NCBI RefSeq assembly: GCF_011617245.1
Contig: NZ_CP050152.1
Location: 3,462,503-3,526,502 of the forward strand
Source: Brevibacterium atlanticum
Lineage (GTDB): Bacteria; Actinomycetota; Actinomycetes; Actinomycetales; Brevibacteriaceae
Length of the DNA stretch: 64,000 nucleotides
Reading direction: 5' to 3'
How positions within the stretch are numbered: position 1 is the stretch's first letter; every line of letters begins with the position of its first letter. A model generated the notes under the pieces. The model ran no database searches, was not told the DNA's origin, and saw only the letters and a list, made by a program, of their open reading frames with translations. The position numbers and the translations under genes are program-made. Positions 44,560 to 52,945 of the stretch are shown here, in pieces.

Positions 44560-45198
44560 CTAGCTGCTGATGACCTCGTCGAGTGGGGCACGGAAGGCCC
44601 GTACGAACTCGGCCAACAGGCGCACATCACCGGCGACTGTCACGGTTCCGGCCGCAAGCGCCGACTCAGCATCACCCTCGGCGAGCAGATCCCGCAGTCC
44701 CGCTCCGCCGAGGAAGAGCTGCGCGTGCGGATCGGTGCCTTCGGCCACGTCGACACCGGTACCGGACACGGCGGCGTGTGCGACGGCCGGCCCCGCGGTC
44801 ACCTCGACGGTGAACGGCTCAACCGCAGCCTCGGTGCGGGACGTCATCAGTGCGGCGGCCAGGGAACTGTGCGTCGGTGCCTCACCTTCTCGCGGGGCAC
44901 CGAGGCGGCGGGAGCCCCACCGGCCGAGCTCGATGAGCACCGGCCCGAGGTCGCACCCGTAGTCGCTGAGCCGGTAGACGACGTGACGTCCCTCGAGACT
45001 GCGTTCGACGATCTCGCTCGATTCGAGTTCTCGCAGGCGGGTGGTCAAGAGGTTCGACGGTATTCCGGGGATTCCCCGACGCAGTTCGTTGAAGCGCTTC
45101 GCCCCGACGAGGAGGTCGCGGAGGATGATAAGCGACCACCTCTCCCCCAGCAACTCGGCCGCACGGGCGAGGCCGCAGTACTGTCCATACGATTTCAT
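44560..45198 (-). CDS. HxlR-family regulator with SCP2-like C-terminal domain
   Basis: The N-terminal winged helix (residues about 1-95) has the HxlR start YGQYCGLARAAELLGERWSLIILRDLL with its Cys, then RFNELRRGIPGIPSNLLTTRLRELE. The C-terminal half resembles a sterol-carrier-type domain (FTVEVTAGPAVAHAA... LRDLLAEGDAESALAAGTVTVAGD). This two-domain form is common in actinobacteria. I prefer ATG 45196-45198, although a GTG 18 bases upstream is possible, and neither has a clear ribosome site. It is divergent from the reductase gene at 45333. Confidence 0.8.
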   Translation of the reverse strand: MKSYGQYCGLARAAELLGERWSLIILRDLLVGAKRFNELRRGIPGIPSNLLTTRLRELESSEIVERSLEGRHVVYRLSDYGCDLGPVLIELGRWGSRRLGAPREGEAPTHSSLAAALMTSRTEAAVEPFTVEVTAGPAVAHAAVSGTGVDVAEGTDPHAQLFLGGAGLRDLLAEGDAESALAAGTVTVAGDVRLLAEFVRAFRAPLDEVISS

Positions 45199-45220
45199 GA
45201 TTGACAGTTTAGCCACGACG

Positions 45221-45246
45221 GTTCACTATTGAAATAGCAGTTCACT
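45221..45246. promoter_or_regulatory. Candidate HxlR operator
   Basis: GTTCACT occurs at 45221 and 45240, with the perfect palindrome CTATT-GA-AATAG (45226-45237) between. The area is AT-rich and lies between divergent starts, where an HxlR regulator would bind. Confidence 0.4.
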
Positions 45247-45332
45247 TTATAAACCATCAAAGGATCGCTGTCAGAGAGTCTCTGTTCGAGAATTGCTCTG
45301 CACTGATCCGCACCCCACTCAACGAGGAGTAC

Positions 45333-45896
45333 ATGATGAGCCGCACCGTCATCGCCGCCCTGTTCCAGTCTCTCGACGGCATCGCATCGGACCCGTTCAC
45401 CTTCCAGTTCGATTCCTTCGACCAGGAGATGGGCGAATGGATGACAACGGCCATCGACGGAGTCGATGACTGCCTCCTCGGCCGGGTCACGTATCAGGAG
45501 TGGGAGAACTACTGGCCCAATCACACCGAGGGCGACGACGCTCCATTCGCCGACTTCATCAACGCGACGCCCAAGCACGTCGCCTCATCGACGCTGACCC
45601 CCAAGGATCTCCGGTGGGAGAATTCGAGCCTCATCGACGGTGACCTCGTCGAGTTCGTGAGGGACCTCAAGGCGGCCGACGGCGGGAAGATCGCGGTCGA
45701 AGGATCCATGTCGGTGGTCCGTCAGCTCATCGAGGAGGGGCTCGTCGATGAGCTGACGCTGGCCATCCATCCGGTCATGGCAGGCAGCGGACGTTCACTC
45801 TTCGCAGGCGGAGCGACGACTCGCCTGGACCTGCGCGAAGTGCAGCGCACAAGCAAAGGCAACCTGCTCGCCACGTACGGTCCCCGCCTCACGTGA
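45333..45896 (+). CDS. Dihydrofolate reductase-family (RibD C-terminal) protein
   Basis: The 187-residue single-domain protein opens TVIAALFQSLDGIASDP and has the conserved CLLGRVTYQEWENYW, NATPKHVASSTL and KIAVEGSMSVVRQLIEEGLVDELTLAIHPVMAGSGRSLF segments. This is the RibD-C family, NADPH-dependent reductases of mostly unknown substrate. GAGGAG lies before two consecutive ATGs (45333 and 45336). The divergent HxlR regulator probably controls it. A long palindrome follows its stop by 11 bases. Confidence 0.86.
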   Translation: MMSRTVIAALFQSLDGIASDPFTFQFDSFDQEMGEWMTTAIDGVDDCLLGRVTYQEWENYWPNHTEGDDAPFADFINATPKHVASSTLTPKDLRWENSSLIDGDLVEFVRDLKAADGGKIAVEGSMSVVRQLIEEGLVDELTLAIHPVMAGSGRSLFAGGATTRLDLREVQRTSKGNLLATYGPRLT

Positions 45897-45907
45897 CGCG
45901 ATCTCGC

Positions 45908-45975
45908 CGAGACAACGCCTGAGCGCCGAGACCACTGTGCGTGCACAGGTGTCTCGGCGCTCAGCCGTTGTTTCG
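45908..45975. repeat. 68-bp dispersed palindrome, copy 1
   Basis: This is a 32-4-32 inverted repeat with loop CGTG. The core GAGCGCCGAGACC pairs with its downstream partner, with three mismatched positions in the stem. It lies between two convergent genes (stops at 45896 and 46065). Copy 2 is at 50188, with the same geometry and almost the same sequence. Confidence 0.95.
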
Positions 45976-46064
45976 GTGCTCGGGCGCTGAACCGCACGAA
46001 GCCGTCGCGGCGGCGCTCAGCCTCTGGGCCAGGCGATGAGGTCGGCCCGGGAGCTGCTCAGACC

Positions 46065-47213
46065 TCAGCTGCGGGACTCGGTGGCCAGGCGGCGCTGCCG
46101 GTAGGCGAAGGTCGCCCAGCCGAGGGCGACGGCCCAGACCGGGAACAGCAGCGTCGGTCCGACCGTCGCCCACCAGCTGTCGGCGAAGATCCCGGACGGC
46201 CCGGCGACCACGGTGCGCATCATCCCGACGCCGCCGGTGAAGAGCGCCAGGGTCACGATCGTCGCCGGGATCGTTGCCAGCGTGATCGGTACGCGCCGAC
46301 CGCTCAGGGGACCGAGCCATGCCGGCAGGCGCTCTCCCCACTTCTGCACCAGACCGAGGGTGAGGAGGATCCCCGCCACCGCAGCCAGGGCAAGCGCCAA
46401 TCCCGAGTGCCAGAGCCCCGTCCGCACGCCTTCCTCGTAGAGGGTGTCGCTCAGCCCGACCGGGATGCCGATGGCCCACAGGATCCGGGTCAGGGCATAG
46501 AAGCCGGGGACGATGACGGCGAGAGTCACGGCGACCTTAGCGCTCGTGGAGACAGCAGCCGACCGGTCTTCGTCGTGACCCGCGCCGCGGACAGCGCCCC
46601 GGTCTTCGTCGAGGCTCGCAGTCGCACGCACGTACCCGACCGTTCCCTGTCCTTCGCCCGCCGCCGGCAGCCCGCCTGCGACTCGGCTCGTGGAGCGCCG
46701 ATGGGCATGCTCGGCGGCGGCCCAGACGATGAGCCACAACAGCGGCCCGAGGAGCATCACCGCCTGCCAGATCACCGGTCCTGAGATCGGCGGGAACTGC
46801 ATGCTGAGCACGTAGCCGAGGTAGGCCAGCAGCAGGGTGTTGGTGAACAGGACCGTCGTGATGATGGTGAAGAAGAGCGCGAGGAGGCCGACCACCCGGA
46901 CCCCGGCACGTTCGCGCAGCTGCGCACGCAGTCGAGGAACCGTGAGCAGGACGGCCGCGCTGACGAAGCTGAGCAGTGCGACGAAGCCGACGAGGCCGGC
47001 CACGATCGGCACCGGAAGCGAGGCGATCACCGAGGTGAATGCCCCTTCCTCGTCTCCGGCGAAGGCAGCCGGGGCGGCTCCCGTTCCCCAGAGGACCGAC
47101 ATGATGAGTAGGAACAGCGACCACGCCGAGGTGGCCACGAGCCCCACCCGAACGGTGAGGTCGGTCTGTTGAGATGGATGACGGACTGGTTGGTGGAGCT
47201 GTTTCTGTGTCAT
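46065..47213 (-). CDS. Multi-pass membrane protein of the two-component cluster
   Basis: The 382-residue protein has about nine transmembrane segments (GLVATSAWSLFLLIMSVLW, LVGFVALLSFVSAAVLL, LLALFFTIITTVLF and others) and a charged cytoplasmic loop at about 180-225. I chose ATG 47211-47213 with GGAG just before it. It lies downstream of and in line with the response regulator and kinase genes and is probably in their operon or their target. I recognise no named family. Confidence 0.7.
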   Translation of the reverse strand: MTQKQLHQPVRHPSQQTDLTVRVGLVATSAWSLFLLIMSVLWGTGAAPAAFAGDEEGAFTSVIASLPVPIVAGLVGFVALLSFVSAAVLLTVPRLRAQLRERAGVRVVGLLALFFTIITTVLFTNTLLLAYLGYVLSMQFPPISGPVIWQAVMLLGPLLWLIVWAAAEHAHRRSTSRVAGGLPAAGEGQGTVGYVRATASLDEDRGAVRGAGHDEDRSAAVSTSAKVAVTLAVIVPGFYALTRILWAIGIPVGLSDTLYEEGVRTGLWHSGLALALAAVAGILLTLGLVQKWGERLPAWLGPLSGRRVPITLATIPATIVTLALFTGGVGMMRTVVAGPSGIFADSWWATVGPTLLFPVWAVALGWATFAYRQRRLATESRS

Positions 47214-47345
47214 GTCTCCAGGCTCGCGCCCAGAGCCCCAACCGGACCTCCCCCGTAGGGGTGAAGCGGGTCGCCGTACGGGTGAACCGGCCAGCCTGAC
47301 GCTTAGAGCAGCTCGCCGCACAGACGACGAACCAGCCCGGCGCCC

Positions 47346-47990
47346 TCAGGCGGTCTCGACGAACCCCGATTCGAAGGCCCGGATGACCGCCTGGGTGCGA
47401 TCCCTCGCGCCGAGTTTCGACAGCAGCGAGCTGACATAGGTCTTCACGGTCTCGGCACCGAGAAACATCTCACCGGCGATCTCCGCGTTGCTCAGCCCCC
47501 GCGCCATCAGGGTGAGCACCTCCTGTTCGCGACCGCTCAGTCCCACCGATTCCGCCAGGTTCTCTCGCTGTCCCGTCCGCACCGCCATGTCCCTGATCTT
47601 CTGCGGATAGAGCAGCGCCTCTCCCCCTGCGACCGTGTGAACCGCGCGGATGAGCTCGTCCGGCTGCGCGCGTTTGAGCACGAAACCGTCGGCCCCGGCC
47701 CGCAGCGCCTCGACGACGTAGTCATCGCTGTCGAAGGTCGTGAGGATGAGGATCCGCGGTGGAGCCTGCCTGGCCATCAGCCGCCGCGTCGCCTCAAGAC
47801 CGTCGAGGCCGGGCATGTGCACGTCCATGACGACGACGTCCGGGCTCAGCCGGCCGACGAGCTCGATCGCCTCCGCCCCATCATCGCCTTCGCCGATGAC
47901 TTCGAGTCCCTGATCAGCATCGATGATCGCCGCGAGCCCGGCCCGCACGAGCGGTTCGTCATCGATGAGGACCACACTGATGCTCTTCAT
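47346..47990 (-). CDS. NarL/LuxR-family response regulator
   Basis: The 214-residue protein has receiver residues D10-D11, D56 (VVVMDVHMPG) and K105-type Lys in FVLKRAQP. The LuxR helix-turn-helix is LSGREQEVLTLMARGLSNAEIAGEMFLGAETVKTYVSSLLSKLG. It is coupled to the kinase by ATGA overlap. Residue patterns match the DesR/LiaR group, which often controls adjacent membrane-protein genes. Confidence 0.9.
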   Translation of the reverse strand: MKSISVVLIDDEPLVRAGLAAIIDADQGLEVIGEGDDGAEAIELVGRLSPDVVVMDVHMPGLDGLEATRRLMARQAPPRILILTTFDSDDYVVEALRAGADGFVLKRAQPDELIRAVHTVAGGEALLYPQKIRDMAVRTGQRENLAESVGLSGREQEVLTLMARGLSNAEIAGEMFLGAETVKTYVSSLLSKLGARDRTQAVIRAFESGFVETA

Positions 47991-49432
47991 TCCGCTTCCT
48001 CCCCGAACGGCAACGTCACCTGCAGAATCCATTGTCCGTCGTCCACTCCCCATCTCGCGTGTCCGCCGAAGAGTTCGGCCCGTTCGCTGATGCCGCGCAG
48101 ACCGCGCGATTCCCTCGCCGAGGCGACCGCACCCAGTCCGGGACTGCGCATCTTTCCGCGTCTCCCGACCGATTCATCGGGTGGAGCTCTGCGATCTCTG
48201 TGTCCCCGATCGAGCGCCGGCCCGTTCGCCGTGGACGCGTTTCTCGTCTCCACCCACGCGGCGTCGTCTCGCACGCTGATCGTCACGGACAGACCCGGCT
48301 CCGAGGCGTGCCGCAGGGAGTTCGTCACCGCCTCGCGCACGATCCGGTGGAGTTCGCCGACCACTGCCTCGGGCAGTGCTGCGGCATCGCCGGTGACGGT
48401 CAGGACGGTCGGGTGCTCGAGGGACCGGGCCTCCTCGGCGAGTCGTTCGATATCGCGCATCGTGCGCCGAGGCGGCCGCTCCCCGGCCACCGCCCCTTCC
48501 TCAATCCCGTCGCCCTGGCCGTCGGCCGATCCGGCCTGATCGTTGCCGTCGCCCCGATCGCCTCCCTCGGTCTCGGCACGGAGCAGCGCGAGGACGTGGT
48601 CCAACTCGGCCACGGCCTCACGTCCGGTGGCGGCGATCTCGTCCACGGCCGCCTCGGCGAGTGTCGGATCCGTGTGCAGGGCACGTTTGGCCACGGCCGC
48701 CTGCATCGTGGTCACGGTCAGGGCGTGGCCGATCGAATCGTGGACCTCGCGGGCGAGGACGGTCCGCCGGAAGCGGTGCACTCGTTCGGCCGAGGCGAGC
48801 GCGGCGCGGTCCGCGGCCGAAGGACCGAGCAGGATCTGTGCGTAATGGGGAAGGAAGTAGCCTTCGGCGATGATCAGTGCGACCAGCAGAAGCAGGCACA
48901 GGGGTGCGAGGACTTGGATGAGCGCGGCAGGCAGGATGACCATCGCTCCGTCGCTGCCGGCACCGACGTCGCCGCCAGGAGCAGAGCCGTCGCTGCCTGT
49001 GGTCCCGATGAACCCGGGCGACAAAGACTTAACCAGGTGAGGGTCGGCGGTCAGGAGCACCGCGGAGGGAATCACGACGATGACGGTCACCAGGAGCAGC
49101 GCGCCGGAGAAAGCGTGGCCGGCGTAGAACAGGGCACCGCGGAGGCGATCGGCACTCGAGGCTCGCCTCGGCGGGGTGGGGATGGTCAGGCCGAGGAGCT
49201 GCTCGGCCAGCGTCCGTTCGAGGGCTCGGATGACGGCGAGGAATGCGGGGACGCACAGGAGGACGAAGGTGACTGTGCCTGTCGCGAGGATGCCGAGTGC
49301 GGCGCCGCGGTCGGTCAGCTGATTCCAGGCGGTGACGACCCAGATGACGACGGCGATATAGGGCACGGCGATGACACCGCCGATCAGCAGGACCAGCAGC
49401 CTGCGCCACAGCATCGTCACACGTGCTCCCAT
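47987..49432 (-). CDS. Sensor histidine kinase (HisKA_3 type)
   Basis: The 481-residue kinase has four transmembrane helices (about 10-35, 48-70, 105-127, 165-190), H231 in LAREVHDSIGHALT and an N box REAVTNSLRHA. Its G box is GLRGISERAELFGG. A Gly/Asp-rich insert (about 265-300) and another before the G box lengthen it. The ATG at 49430-49432 is weakly supplied. A GTG four codons on has GGGAG at good spacing and may be the true start. It is the first gene of kinase-regulator-membrane protein. Confidence 0.86.
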   Translation of the reverse strand: MGARVTMLWRRLLVLLIGGVIAVPYIAVVIWVVTAWNQLTDRGAALGILATGTVTFVLLCVPAFLAVIRALERTLAEQLLGLTIPTPPRRASSADRLRGALFYAGHAFSGALLLVTVIVVIPSAVLLTADPHLVKSLSPGFIGTTGSDGSAPGGDVGAGSDGAMVILPAALIQVLAPLCLLLLVALIIAEGYFLPHYAQILLGPSAADRAALASAERVHRFRRTVLAREVHDSIGHALTVTTMQAAVAKRALHTDPTLAEAAVDEIAATGREAVAELDHVLALLRAETEGGDRGDGNDQAGSADGQGDGIEEGAVAGERPPRRTMRDIERLAEEARSLEHPTVLTVTGDAAALPEAVVGELHRIVREAVTNSLRHASEPGLSVTISVRDDAAWVETRNASTANGPALDRGHRDRRAPPDESVGRRGKMRSPGLGAVASARESRGLRGISERAELFGGHARWGVDDGQWILQVTLPFGEEAE

Positions 49433-49604
49433 TGTTACCAGACTACCGCGCGCCCATGACGCAGACCCCTGACGTGTCCCCGGGCGATCGAGCAGAGGCA
49501 CGGCTGGTCCCCCGGCGCGGAAGATTCCTCGTCCCACCACCCATCCGCTGTCTGGTGGGCTCCGAATCATCGGTGACAACGACCATTCCGTCGAAAGGAC
49601 AGTC

Positions 49605-50081
49605 ATGACCTCGCCACGTTCCGCCTCGCATTCGGACTCCAGTCCCCTGCTCACGAACGCTCGCACAGGGCGCACCTCAGTGCAGGTCGTCGCCGGCATC
49701 TTCGGCGCTGTGTTCCTGCTCGTCGGCATCCTCGGCTTCATCCCGGGGATCACCGCGAACCTGGATACCATCATGTTCGCCGGGCATCACTCGGAGGCGG
49801 CTCTGCTGGGCATCTTCCAGGTCTCCGTGCTCCACAACGTCGTCCACCTGCTCTTCGGCATCGTCGGCCTGTTGGGTCTGCGCTCACGAGGACTGGCGAA
49901 GAGCTACCTCATCGTCGGCGGCATCGTCTACGCGGTGCTGTGGATCTACGGACTCGTCGTGCCGATGGAGTCGATGGGCAACTTCGTTCCGCTCAACACC
50001 GCCGACAACTGGCTGCATTTCGTGCTCGCAGCAGCCATGATCACGACCGGTTTCGTCTTCGGCCGCAAGTCACGAGGCTGA
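49605..50081 (+). CDS. DUF4383 membrane protein
   Basis: The 158 residues include four hydrophobic helices and the family's end motif NFVPLNTADNWLHFVLAAAMITTGFVFG, with HNVVHLLFGIVGLLGL in the middle. Function is unknown. AAGGAC precedes the ATG. It is divergent from the kinase gene, whose promoter shares the 172-bp gap. Confidence 0.82.
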   Translation: MTSPRSASHSDSSPLLTNARTGRTSVQVVAGIFGAVFLLVGILGFIPGITANLDTIMFAGHHSEAALLGIFQVSVLHNVVHLLFGIVGLLGLRSRGLAKSYLIVGGIVYAVLWIYGLVVPMESMGNFVPLNTADNWLHFVLAAAMITTGFVFGRKSRG

Positions 50082-50132
50082 CGCTGTACTGGGGCCGAGG
50101 CCCCGCCGAGGCTGACGTTGCACTGGGGCCGA
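50074..50132. repeat. Direct repeat duplicating the DUF4383 gene end
   Basis: A unit of about 25 bases beginning GAGGCTGACGCTG at 50074, overlapping the stop codon, recurs at 50108 with a few changes. The second copy contributes an intergenic CGCCGAGG motif at its front. Confidence 0.6.
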
Positions 50133-50187
50133 ACCCGCGCGGCGGCTCCACCACCGGCACGACCCCATCAAGGCAACAGCCTCATGC

Positions 50188-50255
50188 CGAGACAACGGTG
50201 GAGCGCCGAGACCACTGTGCATACACAGGTGTCTCGGCGCTCCACCGTTGTCTCG
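50188..50255. repeat. 68-bp dispersed palindrome, copy 2
   Basis: A 32-4-32 inverted repeat (loop CATA) with only two mismatched positions. The left arm differs from copy 1 at three adjacent bases (GTG against CCT). The right arm changes correspondingly, so the pairing is kept. It lies between convergent genes (stops at 50081 and 50264), as copy 1 does. Confidence 0.95.
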
Positions 50256-50263
50256 AGCAGCAG

Positions 50264-51274
50264 TCACATGACTGCGAGCCTGACGATCCCGCCGATCACC
50301 ACTGCCAACAGGGCCGCGGCCGGGATCGTCAGCAGCCACACCCCGAACACGGGCACGAAATAGCGCGCCCGAGCGTGGCCCTTCCGACCCGCGTACTGGG
50401 TGCCGAGGACGGACGAGCCGAGGACGAAGGTCAGCGACACGGGCACGCGCATGACCAGGGCCGCAATGTACATGAGCACCGAGGCGGCACCGTCGGCGAC
50501 GGCCGATTTGAGCGGGTCGAGTCGGACCATCCGCACCGACAGGGTCCGCACGACACGCCAACCGCTCAGACCGGTGCCCAGGGCCAGCGCGGCGGCGATG
50601 AGAATGCGCACCGGCCAGGAGATGTCGACGACCGAGAGACTGCCGTGCGCTGCGGAATCGGCCGCGAGGATGGCCACCATGACCAGGGCTGCGACCTTCT
50701 GCGCATCCTGCACTCCGTGGACGAGTGACAGGGATGCCGTGAGCACGGAGTCGACCATGCGCGCACCCCGGAACATCGGCTTCGGCGGGGTCGAGGCAAG
50801 CAGCTTCGACAACAACAGCGTCAGCGCCCAGGCCAGGGCGAAGCCGAGGATGGGTGAGAGCAGCAGCGGCCACACCACGGACTCCATCGCCTCGGCGCCG
50901 TTGACGGTGAACCCGAAGACGACGCCGGCGCCGAGCAGACCGCCGATGAGGCAGTGCGTGGATGACACCGGCAGCGCGAGGAGGTAGGTGAACAGGCTCC
51001 AGATCGTCGCCGAGACGAAGGCGATGAGCAGACAGGTGAGGATGAGGTAGTCCGAACCGGTGAACAGGACGATCTGGTTGGCCACGACGAAGGCAATGCC
51101 TTCACCGAGCAGCGCCCCGATGAAGTTGAAGACCACAGCCAGGCTGAGCGCCCAGCCCGGTTTGAGTGCGCGCCCGACGACGGCGTTGCCGATGGTCAGA
51201 GCGGCGTCGTGGAAGCCGTTCGAGCCGGCGAAGATCACCGCGGCGATGATGACACCGACCAACAGCAGCTCCAC
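50264..51274 (-). CDS. pit: PiT-family inorganic phosphate transporter
   Basis: The 336-residue permease has the repeated PHO-4 signature: FAGSNGFHDAALTIGNAVVGRA in the first half and SLVHGVQDAQKVAALV in the second. SSTHCLIGGLLGAG lies between them. It imports phosphate with protons at low affinity, complementing the Pst system. It follows the DUF47 gene by three bases, the classic PiT accessory pairing. Confidence 0.92.
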   Translation of the reverse strand: MELLLVGVIIAAVIFAGSNGFHDAALTIGNAVVGRALKPGWALSLAVVFNFIGALLGEGIAFVVANQIVLFTGSDYLILTCLLIAFVSATIWSLFTYLLALPVSSTHCLIGGLLGAGVVFGFTVNGAEAMESVVWPLLLSPILGFALAWALTLLLSKLLASTPPKPMFRGARMVDSVLTASLSLVHGVQDAQKVAALVMVAILAADSAAHGSLSVVDISWPVRILIAAALALGTGLSGWRVVRTLSVRMVRLDPLKSAVADGAASVLMYIAALVMRVPVSLTFVLGSSVLGTQYAGRKGHARARYFVPVFGVWLLTIPAAALLAVVIGGIVRLAVM

Positions 51275-51277
51275 GGA

Positions 51278-51898
51278 CTACGACTCCTTGATCGCGATGG
51301 TGGCGACGACCTTGCCGAGTTCGGTGAATCCGTGGGCGGCTCGGACGAATGCCTGCCCGAGTTGGGAGACCGCGGCCATGTAGGTCAGTCCGCGTTTGGA
51401 GTTCGGCACCGCATCCGACATGCGCCACTGCAGGGTCTCGACCTGGTACGTCAGGCGGTTGATGGCGTCGACGTAGTCCCACTGGTCGAGCTTGCCCGGC
51501 AGACGGGTGATCAGACGGGACGTGTGGTCGGTCTGGTTCGACAGCACCGCCAGGGTCTCCGGCACTCCGGAGGGCAGCGGATCGAACGCTTCGGAGGCGA
51601 GGACGAACCCGACCCCGTGCAGGCGGTGGCAGATGTCGCGCATGTGATGGCTGAGCAGGTACAGGTCATTGCGGTCGAAGGGAGTGATGTAGTTCTCCCG
51701 CAGAGCCCGCAGCATCGCGCCCATGTCTTCATCGGCCTTGTCCCCGATCTCGCGGAGACGGTCGGCGACGTCGCGGCGAGAGCCGACTTCGATCCCGGAG
51801 AGTTCGGCGAGCACCAGATTGCATTGCCGCATCTGTGAGACGAGATCGGACAGCCGCTCATAGAAGACAGTGTCCTGTGGTACTCGCTTGAGCCGCAT
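51278..51898 (-). CDS. DUF47 PhoU-like phosphate transport accessory protein
   Basis: The 206-residue all-helical protein shows MRQCNLVLAEL, KADEDMGAMLRALRENYITPFDRNDLYLLSHHMRDI and a C-terminal half with repeated helices, as in the TIGR00153/DUF47 family. ITPFDRxDI is the hallmark. It modulates the PiT transporter encoded after it. I chose ATG 51896-51898, with GGAGGAG close upstream. The structured region at 51967-52067 lies in its leader. Confidence 0.88.
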   Translation of the reverse strand: MRLKRVPQDTVFYERLSDLVSQMRQCNLVLAELSGIEVGSRRDVADRLREIGDKADEDMGAMLRALRENYITPFDRNDLYLLSHHMRDICHRLHGVGFVLASEAFDPLPSGVPETLAVLSNQTDHTSRLITRLPGKLDQWDYVDAINRLTYQVETLQWRMSDAVPNSKRGLTYMAAVSQLGQAFVRAAHGFTELGKVVATIAIKES

Positions 51899-52246
51899 CC
51901 GCTCCTCCTGCCCGGGGCCCGGTCGCGCCGGACGAATGTGCATGATGCCTCAATGATATGTGCCGAACGCTGGACCGAGAGCGCCTCTCGGCGGAAGGCC
52001 GCTCGAAGCGGCTGAATTTGGAGCCCGGGGCTTCAGCGATCCAGCGTCCGGTGGCCCGAAGGCCACCCCCTACGATACTCGTTCACACTGATGAGTCCAC
52101 CGCCGAGGCGGCCCTTCGTCCGTTGATAATCTCACAGTCCCGATGTCGGTCGGGAGGGAATACGAGCCCGAGGGCGGCGAGACGGAATCGAGCGCACACG
52201 GTCAGTCGGGGTCACCTCGGCGAGGGTGATACGGGTGGGCGCAGGG
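51899..52246. other. Intergenic gap with four-stem cloverleaf-like structure at 51967-52067
   Basis: An outer 8-bp stem (51967-51974 with 52040-52047) encloses three hairpins. They are CCGAGAG-CGC-CTCTCGG (51975-51991), GCCGCT-CGA-AGCGGC (51998-52012) and a 6-bp stem at 52020-52034. A separate GGTGGCC-CGAA-GGCCACC hairpin follows at 52050-52067. Read on the minus strand, the direction of the flanking genes, that last loop is a stable C(UUCG)G tetraloop. It could be a structured leader of the DUF47-pit operon, a terminator of the gene at 52247, or an RNA gene. The rest of the gap has two CCTCGGCG-type motifs (52101, 52215) and no gene. Confidence 0.45.
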
Positions 52247-52834
52247 TCAGTCGAGGCCACCTCGGCGATGGGCGACGGCGGCGTCAGTCAGGTCCTGGGA
52301 GAGTCGGCGCAGGCGGGTGCCCGTGTCTGCGTCGTCGGTGCCTTCGGCGCAGATTCCGACGAACGCCGCGGCGCGCAGCAGGGCGATGACGACATCGCCC
52401 CGGAAGGCCCCGGCGAGGATCTCGTCGATGGCGCGGGCGATCTCGTCGGGACCGGCAGGGAGTTCGACCCCGGCGAGGATCTCCTCATAGCCGATGCCGC
52501 GGTCGATGCGGCGCTGGCCGTCGGAGAACATCTCGGACAGTTCGCGGGGCGCGGTTCTGATCCACTGGCGCAGGGCGTAGAGGCGCCACAGGGCACCGGG
52601 AGCGGAGACGGCGGGAGCCGCGGACCACATCTCGGCGATGAGTTCGAAGCCGATGTCATCGGCGAGGTCGATGAATCGCCTGGTGGCAGCCTCGTCGCGA
52701 TTGCCGTCGGCATCGCCGAGGAGCAGGGCCGCGGTGGCGTGGGAGGTTTCGGAGCGGGCGACGGGGTCGTCGGAGGCACCGACGGAGTCGAGATCGGCGA
52801 GGGGAACGGGGCGGTGGAAGGGTCGCTGTGTCAT
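52247..52834 (-). CDS. Conserved actinobacterial protein of unknown function
   Basis: The 195-residue protein opens TQRPFHRPVPLADLDSVGASDDPVARSETSHATA, then ELIAEMWSAAPAVSAPGALWRLYALRQWI and a helical remainder ending in AFRGDVVIALLRAAAFVGICAEG. The pattern is that of a conserved all-helical cytoplasmic protein, but I cannot name a domain. I chose ATG 52832-52834 (a TTG six bases upstream is an alternative), and no ribosome site is visible. It is upstream of and in line with the DUF47-pit pair. Confidence 0.65.
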   Translation of the reverse strand: MTQRPFHRPVPLADLDSVGASDDPVARSETSHATAALLLGDADGNRDEAATRRFIDLADDIGFELIAEMWSAAPAVSAPGALWRLYALRQWIRTAPRELSEMFSDGQRRIDRGIGYEEILAGVELPAGPDEIARAIDEILAGAFRGDVVIALLRAAAFVGICAEGTDDADTGTRLRRLSQDLTDAAVAHRRGGLD

Positions 52835-52945
52835 CGTCAAGGCAGTCTAGTCCTTGGGAGTGGGCACCGACCAGGGTGCAGGTCACACCTCGAGCAGATC
52901 GGACCTGATGCGAGGCGCAGTCGAGGGTTGGGTCACAGTCGGGTC

